Below are positions 21,990-26,616 of a stretch of DNA of 26,616 bases, one piece after another (the first letter of the stretch is position 1; each line of letters opens with the position of its first letter). This DNA is from Saccoglossus kowalevskii (Eukaryota; Hemichordata; Enteropneusta; Harrimaniidae). The stretch covers positions 164,067 through 190,682 of the forward strand of contig NW_003156236.1 of the NCBI RefSeq assembly GCF_000003605.2, read 5' to 3'. The notes under the pieces were generated by a model. The model made no database searches, was not told where the DNA came from, and saw only the letters and a list, made by a program, of their open reading frames with translations. The translations under genes and the position numbers were made by a program.

Positions 21990-22095
21990 CATTTTGACGT
22001 CACTGACGCGCACCGTCCCAAGATGGCGCGCGCAATCTAATGTGGCCATCAAAGTACAATTTAACGCAGTCACTGTTTCCATAGAAACAAGTTTT
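21990..22095 (+). promoter_or_regulatory. Promoter-like cluster: CRE, YY1-like site and X-box
   Basis: In about 100 bp there is a full palindromic CRE (TTGACGTCACTG), AAGATGGCGCGCGC resembling a YY1 initiator-type site, and the symmetric GTTTCCATAGAAAC (22075-22088), which matches the RFX X-box form. CpG density is locally raised. It most likely serves the plus-strand sulfotransferase gene via a 5' UTR exon. A divergent transcript is also possible. Confidence 0.5.
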
Positions 22096-23383
22096 TTATT
22101 TGTATTTTGTCACTTATTTGATGAAATCTTTCACTCAACAAAATAGGGTGCAGTGTTATAAAATATCCACATATTTTAATAGTTAGCTGCGTGCATATAT
22201 ATTGAAAGATATTATTAGCGGCCGTTTGCGACGAATAGAAAAACATGGATTTTGAACTGTGAAAGATAACATGACATTTGACTACAGAATTATACGATCA
22301 CGTCACGCACCTGCTTATCGTTCTACGTGGAACACGGCGCGGCAAAACGGTTTGAGATGGTGTATGGATTTCATGGGAAATGGCAGTCATTTTAATCACC
22401 CATTTAGTTGGTATCGGACGAATAACCAACCATGTCGAGTACATCAGCATCGTGCGATTCGCACCGCTTCAAAGCCGACCATCCAAGACCTCTGAGGACT
22501 TTTGAGTCTACGGTCGAGTAAGTGGACCTTGGCTGCCGAAGTTGGTACCTTTGTTAGAAATGTATTTTCTAAACGAATAACATATTTTGTCATTTATTCA
22601 GCCTTGGGCTCATGGCGTTGCAAGGCTGGGTGATATACGGACAGCGGACAAATGTTAGTATCGCACGTAATGAGAATAAATTCAATGACGTATTATGGTT
22701 AAGGGTTACATTGCACACATAACAAGACAAAATAACTGAGTGTGAATAGTACATGTCATTATTGATTTTGGTTATCTATTCGTATCACAACTCCTATAAA
22801 AGTTACGCCGTGACTCGTACCACCATTACCACGCCCATATCAGCATGTTAACACTTGTTGACGCACGATAAAATTAACTCGAATGACGCATATTTAGTTT
22901 TTTTTCAGAATATAAAAAGAACTGAGCTGAAAATGTACTTGTTACCTCACCGGAAGTGGAATAATTGCCTTATTCACAGGAATTGCTTAGTAACAAGTAT
23001 ATTCGACCGTACTGTCAAAAATAGCGCATCTTTCTTATCATGATCAGCTAATTAGAACTACTGCGGCATTTGAGTCAGCATGGATTGAATCGGGTGGTTT
23101 AGAAGTGCATTTCATACACAATCATTTACCCGGACTGTGTGCGTATTGGTCCTCGGATAAGGTAGCGTGACATCTTGTGTTATTTAGACCAAGACTTTTT
23201 CTTTGTATCTGCACGGATCTCGTTGCTTTACGTAGATATTTGGACTACATATTCTACAGAACACCTAACCTGCTCGCTATAAAGTAGTGTATGTGTGAGT
23301 CATAGTCAGGTTTAGAATCTCGTCCGCCATATTGTACTACTTGTTTTCAGCTTGACGATTGAATCATTAACGACGTCGACGGG
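22096..23383 (+). other. Probable 5' UTR and UTR intron of the sulfotransferase gene
   Basis: A strong donor, GGTCGA|GTAAGTGG, lies at 22517/22518. A good acceptor, CTTGTTTTCAG, ends at 23350, 33 nt before the sulfotransferase ATG. Together they suggest a non-coding first exon ending at 22517. A 78-codon open frame at 22259-22495 has no recognised motif and may be chance or an upstream ORF. Confidence 0.4.
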
Positions 23384-24886
23384 ATGAGCCGTAAATACTT
23401 AACAGTTACACTGGCGTTACTCGCAGTTCTGAATTTCTTATTAATTATTATGTTCGGCTGGCCAACTGCTCGTTTTTTGAGCAAGGAAAATAGTACACCG
23501 GGAGTTGTGCAAGAGGATTACAATATATTTCAACCCCACCGTAAACAACTTTATGATACGATCAATGTAACAACCTTTACAGACGAATTAAGTGGATTGA
23601 ACGACACTATGCAACACATCGAGACTTTGTTGATATCATATCATCAAAGTTATGAACACAATCTAGAGGTCATTGACAACAGTCAACGACGAAACGAGGA
23701 ACTACTGGTCAAAATAGTGGCCAATATTTCAAATACGTATAAAGAATTGCAACATAGGAACCAACATAATATTTCCACCAATTCTATCCTAGAGAACAAC
23801 ATCACAGATATAGTGAACAGCCAGTCCCAGGCGAAGGCGAGAGTCAATGTATTATTGATGGCGAGTATGCGCACTGGGTCCTCTTTTCTCGGTGAAATGT
23901 TCCGACAACATCCGGATTATTTGTACATTTTCGAGCCTCCTAGAGGACTACGTTTAAAGGATTACGACCCAATGCTGACCGTAAACGGAGTGCAAATGCT
24001 AACAGACATATACAACTGTGATTTCACGTCGCCTTTTTCTAAACCATTACTGGACAATCTGTTTAATCCTGTCGTATCGTTAGCTAGAAGAAATGTTGTC
24101 CCGGCATGGGTCAACGAAAAATACTGCTCCGGATGGAACGACCAATTTAAAATTTATACTAAATGTTCACCAATGTCGCCATCAATGGCGTCCGAATCAT
24201 GCCGTAGTTTTAAGGGCGTCGTTGCCAAGGTGATACGTATCTACGACATTTATCCATGGTTTCACCTTATGATGAACTCTACTGTAAATCTTAAGGTGGT
24301 TAACTTAATCAGAGACCCGAGGGGCGTCATCGCGTCGGTAATTCCTGTTCATATAAAGCAGTATGCATCACAAATAAATAAACAAGATATCGACATTCAA
24401 CTAGAAGAGAAGCACTTCGACGATGCACTGTCACGGAGGCTAAGTTTATACTGCTCTACGATGTTACGTAACGTTCTTGTGAGCAAGCATGCAAAATGGT
24501 TACCAGAAGAGAACTACATGGCAATCAGATATGAAGACATGGCAGAAAATCCAACCAAGGCGGCAAACACAATCTTCAACTTTCTGGGCACAGATGTCCA
24601 TGATAATGTAAAAAGATGGATAAAGGAGAACACGAACTACACCGATGGTTCCAATAGCCCCTACTATGCGTGGGAAACTAAACGAAACTCGAAAGAAGTA
24701 TCACAAAAATGGCGACAGAAAATGACTTATGGGCTTGCGAAAAAAATAGAAGACACAGGGGACTGTTCTCATCTCTTGGAAACTGTCGGTTATCGGAAAG
24801 TTGAAAACCCCAAACAGCTAAAAGACCCAGCTGTCTCTTTTGTATTGTCAAAACCAAGTTGGCTGAACGTACCAACCACACACTAG
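23384..24886 (+). CDS. Carbohydrate 6-O-sulfotransferase-like, type II Golgi membrane protein, 500 aa
   Basis: Predicted to transfer sulfate from PAPS to a sugar of a glycan or proteoglycan in the Golgi lumen. The layout is a short cytosolic tail, one signal-anchor helix (about residues 6-26), a long stem with several N-glycosylation sequons (NVT, NDT, NIS, NIT), and then the catalytic domain. The 5'-phosphosulfate loop is LLMASMRTGSSFLGEMF (157-173), with RTGSS central. The 3'-phosphate loop is VNLIRDPRGVIASV (306-319). A late IRYEDM block (381-386) is also typical. These match the GlcNAc/Gal/GalNAc-6-O-sulfotransferase group (CHST1/3/5-like). Length is normal to slightly long, because of the stem. 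The coding region is intronless, as in that group. The exact substrate cannot be read from sequence. Confidence 0.92.
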   Translation: MSRKYLTVTLALLAVLNFLLIIMFGWPTARFLSKENSTPGVVQEDYNIFQPHRKQLYDTINVTTFTDELSGLNDTMQHIETLLISYHQSYEHNLEVIDNSQRRNEELLVKIVANISNTYKELQHRNQHNISTNSILENNITDIVNSQSQAKARVNVLLMASMRTGSSFLGEMFRQHPDYLYIFEPPRGLRLKDYDPMLTVNGVQMLTDIYNCDFTSPFSKPLLDNLFNPVVSLARRNVVPAWVNEKYCSGWNDQFKIYTKCSPMSPSMASESCRSFKGVVAKVIRIYDIYPWFHLMMNSTVNLKVVNLIRDPRGVIASVIPVHIKQYASQINKQDIDIQLEEKHFDDALSRRLSLYCSTMLRNVLVSKHAKWLPEENYMAIRYEDMAENPTKAANTIFNFLGTDVHDNVKRWIKENTNYTDGSNSPYYAWETKRNSKEVSQKWRQKMTYGLAKKIEDTGDCSHLLETVGYRKVENPKQLKDPAVSFVLSKPSWLNVPTTH

Positions 24887-25176
24887 CTAGTTTTAATCAA
24901 TCAACTTATCAGCCATCCAATGAGTCAATCAATCACTAAATATATCAGTCTATCAATCTATCGGTTAATCAATGGATTAATTAATAACAACGCGTGTGAA
25001 AACTCGATGTTTATTTACACTAGAAACGAGCGCAAGACTATGACTACGACGCTGATATAATTTTGTCCAGTGAGCAGTTTTAACTGTCACATCATTTTTT
25101 TTTATTTTAAAATTTGTATACGAATTTCAAAATCTTGTGCAGCGACGTAGGGTTAAGTGCAATAAATCCCCGCGAC
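24887..25176. other. Gap between convergent genes
   Basis: This 290-bp gap should hold both 3' UTRs. It contains CAATCAATC/TATCAATCTATC-type short repeats near 24895-24975 and no gene. Confidence 0.6.
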
Positions 25177-25470
25177 CTAAATGTTATCTTTGCAGTAGCA
25201 ATACTTGGCAATATCCGGATATTTGTCAGCTATACATTTAGGTTGGCTGCCATACATATTGATACGACTAATATCCTGGGTGACATCATAACGCTGTGCT
25301 CCGTTGTTGACGTGGTCCATTCGGATTGTCCCCTCAAATAAAGCATGACCTGGAATCGTTTCGATGGTTACCTGGTAGTCAATGTTCATATCATTGATGT
25401 TCACGTTAGCATGTTCACCAAATCCAGGGAGTGATTGGTCATCGTCAATACTTCCGGTATATCTCAGTAC
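25177..25470 (-). CDS. Last exon of a probable DUF229 sulfatase-like protein (partial)
   Basis: The exon encodes the C-terminal 97 residues and a stop, beginning after a clear acceptor (GTTGTCATTTCAG) in phase 0. The motifs DISRINMYGSQPKC and KYCYCK, preceded by a beta-rich stretch (YQVTIETIPGHALFEGTIR), are what I recall from the C-terminal tail of DUF229 proteins. These are extracellular or secreted relatives of the alkaline phosphatase/sulfatase superfamily, widespread in invertebrates. The catalytic part would lie upstream, beyond the right edge. No upstream exon in frame can be supported inside the window, because the flanking DNA is repeat. It lies tail to tail with the sulfotransferase. 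Confidence 0.6.
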   Translation of the reverse strand, partial: VLRYTGSIDDDQSLPGFGEHANVNINDMNIDYQVTIETIPGHALFEGTIRMDHVNNGAQRYDVTQDISRINMYGSQPKCIADKYPDIAKYCYCKDNI

Positions 25471-25585
25471 CTGAAATGACAACAGTAATATAACCATGCT
25501 GCTACCTTCATCGACAAGAGAGTATATAACTTCTAAAATAACATAACATTGGCCATATTTCGTTTGCGATGTTTAACATACTCAG

Positions 25586-26375
25586 TAACCACCACTTGGG
25601 GTTTGCAACTACGGTGACATGATACCAAGATCCCGTTTCAATCTCGCTCTCGCATAAGCGTTCCATGTGGGGTATAATAATACGCTTCAGTTGAACTTGA
25701 TGGCAGAATAAAACAGTCAATGTGGATGCAAAACACGGTATGGTTTATTGCTGGATAAACTGGCATAGTAACATGTAACACATGAATAAGGAGCCCCGAA
25801 ACTCCGAAACTAGCCCTTTATATAGGTGCGTATCGAACGTGAGAGAAAACACGTAAGCGGGAAATACAAAACGAAGTACGCGGGAGAAAAAGATACAATA
25901 CAGAGTAAAATGATTGGCTGAAATTAAATGATTCTAATTGGTCGAGAATTACTCAGAGGAATCCTTCATGCGAAAGGTAAACGAATTAACTATAGCGAAA
26001 TAACATGTAATAATAATATTAGCAATATGAAAACGAATACAAATATATATTATGAATCTCCGACATTCCAACTTAGAAAAATATGAATGCGCATGCCCGA
26101 GGTAACTAGGATATTGGGATGTCCAGGTGGATCGAAATAGGTGCTCACGATATAATGGATTACGATAACTGTATTTTCTGTACATTTTTGATGTATTACA
26201 TTTTTTCACTATGAATGTGGTAATACATGTTTTATTGTTTTATTACAAACCGCCTATGTCATGTCAGAAGGTCGTAGCATCAGCCTCGCTATCTACGAGA
26301 TGAGACTTGAACGGGATCTTGGCATGATGTCACCATACATTACTATGCGAGTAGCAAACCCCAAGTAATGTACCT
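25586..26375. mobile_element. Element with inverted ends of about 75 bp
   Basis: The left end contains ACTTGGGGTTTGC, GGTGACAT and CCAAGATCCCGTTTCAATCT. The reverse complement of the right end has the same blocks in the same order, with an extra 17 bp or so between the first two. On the minus strand the interior has CTATATAAAG near 25825-25816 and CAATAAAC near 25749, as a long terminal repeat might. It could be a non-autonomous DNA element or two opposed repeat copies. Open frames crossing the ends are not called as genes. Confidence 0.5.
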
Positions 26376-26377
26376 CT

Positions 26378-26616
26378 GGTAACACACAATATTCATGAAT
26401 ATACTCAGTAATACACAGTATTCATGAACATACTCAGTAATACACAGTATTCATGAACATACACAGTAATACACAGTATTCATGGACATACTCAGTAATA
26501 CACAGTATTCATGAACATACTCAGTAATACACAGTATTCATGAACATACACAGTAATACACAGTATTCATGAACATACACAGTAATACACAGTATTCATG
26601 AACATACTCAGTAATA
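26378..26616. repeat. 29-bp tandem satellite, about 8 units, reaches window edge
   Basis: The unit is TACTCAGTAATACACAGTAT followed by TCATGAACA. Units differ mainly by T/A at the CATACTC/CATACAC position. The first unit is more diverged and abuts the inverted-repeat element. The array continues beyond the window. Confidence 0.95.

Noticed and set aside
22259-22495. 78-codon plus-strand open frame
   Set aside because: It has no recognisable motif and lies in the presumed 5' UTR of the sulfotransferase. At most it is an upstream ORF.
25508-25720. Minus-strand open frame that could be an upstream exon of the DUF229-like gene
   Set aside because: It overlaps the inverted end of a repeat element, and none of its candidate donors joins convincingly in phase to the exon at 25470.
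1-26616. CRISPR arrays, bacterial operons, riboswitches
   Set aside because: The window is clearly metazoan nuclear DNA. The tandem arrays have no spacer structure.

Overview
This is an AT-rich animal nuclear sequence. Its features are short exons with GT/AG introns, abundant miniature transposons and microsatellites, an intron-bearing tRNA-Tyr gene and a Toll-like receptor gene. The overall style suggests a marine lophotrochozoan, such as a mollusc or brachiopod. That is an inference; nothing here fixes the species.

Layout. (1) 1-1,450 holds a decayed LINE fragment and two small inverted-repeat elements. (2) 1,449-15,756, minus strand, is one gene that I could assemble into 17 exons with every splice phase matching. 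It encodes a 476-residue protein with an N-terminal RUN domain, a central PDZ-like domain and a C-terminal PTB domain. Its introns carry several repeat families. (3) 17,190-19,752, minus strand, is a compact two-exon Toll-like receptor of 506 residues. (4) 20,359-20,446, minus strand, is tRNA-Tyr(GTA) with a 15-nt intron. (5) 20,450-23,380 is intergenic DNA with a perfect palindrome, a short-period satellite and a promoter-like cluster (CRE, YY1-like and X-box motifs). (6) 23,384-24,886, plus strand, is a single-exon carbohydrate sulfotransferase. (7) 25,177-25,470, minus strand, is the last exon of a probable DUF229 sulfatase-like gene that runs off the right edge. (8) 25,586-26,616 is an inverted-repeat element abutting a 29-bp satellite that reaches the window end.

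The most striking observation is at 2,110-3,167. A 42-bp tandem repeat of about 25 units is built from the exon/intron boundary of the penultimate PTB intron. Each unit carries the last 11 nt of the exon plus the first 31 nt of the intron. The gene therefore has its real 5' splice site followed by roughly two dozen copies of it, 18 of them with an intact GTAAGTGATG. Only the first copy keeps the frame, because the others put an immediate stop after the PTB domain's fifth strand. The long plus-strand open frames over this region are artefacts of that repeat.

The sulfotransferase and the sulfatase-like gene lie tail to tail about 290 bp apart, which may or may not be meaningful. The other genes have no obvious functional link.
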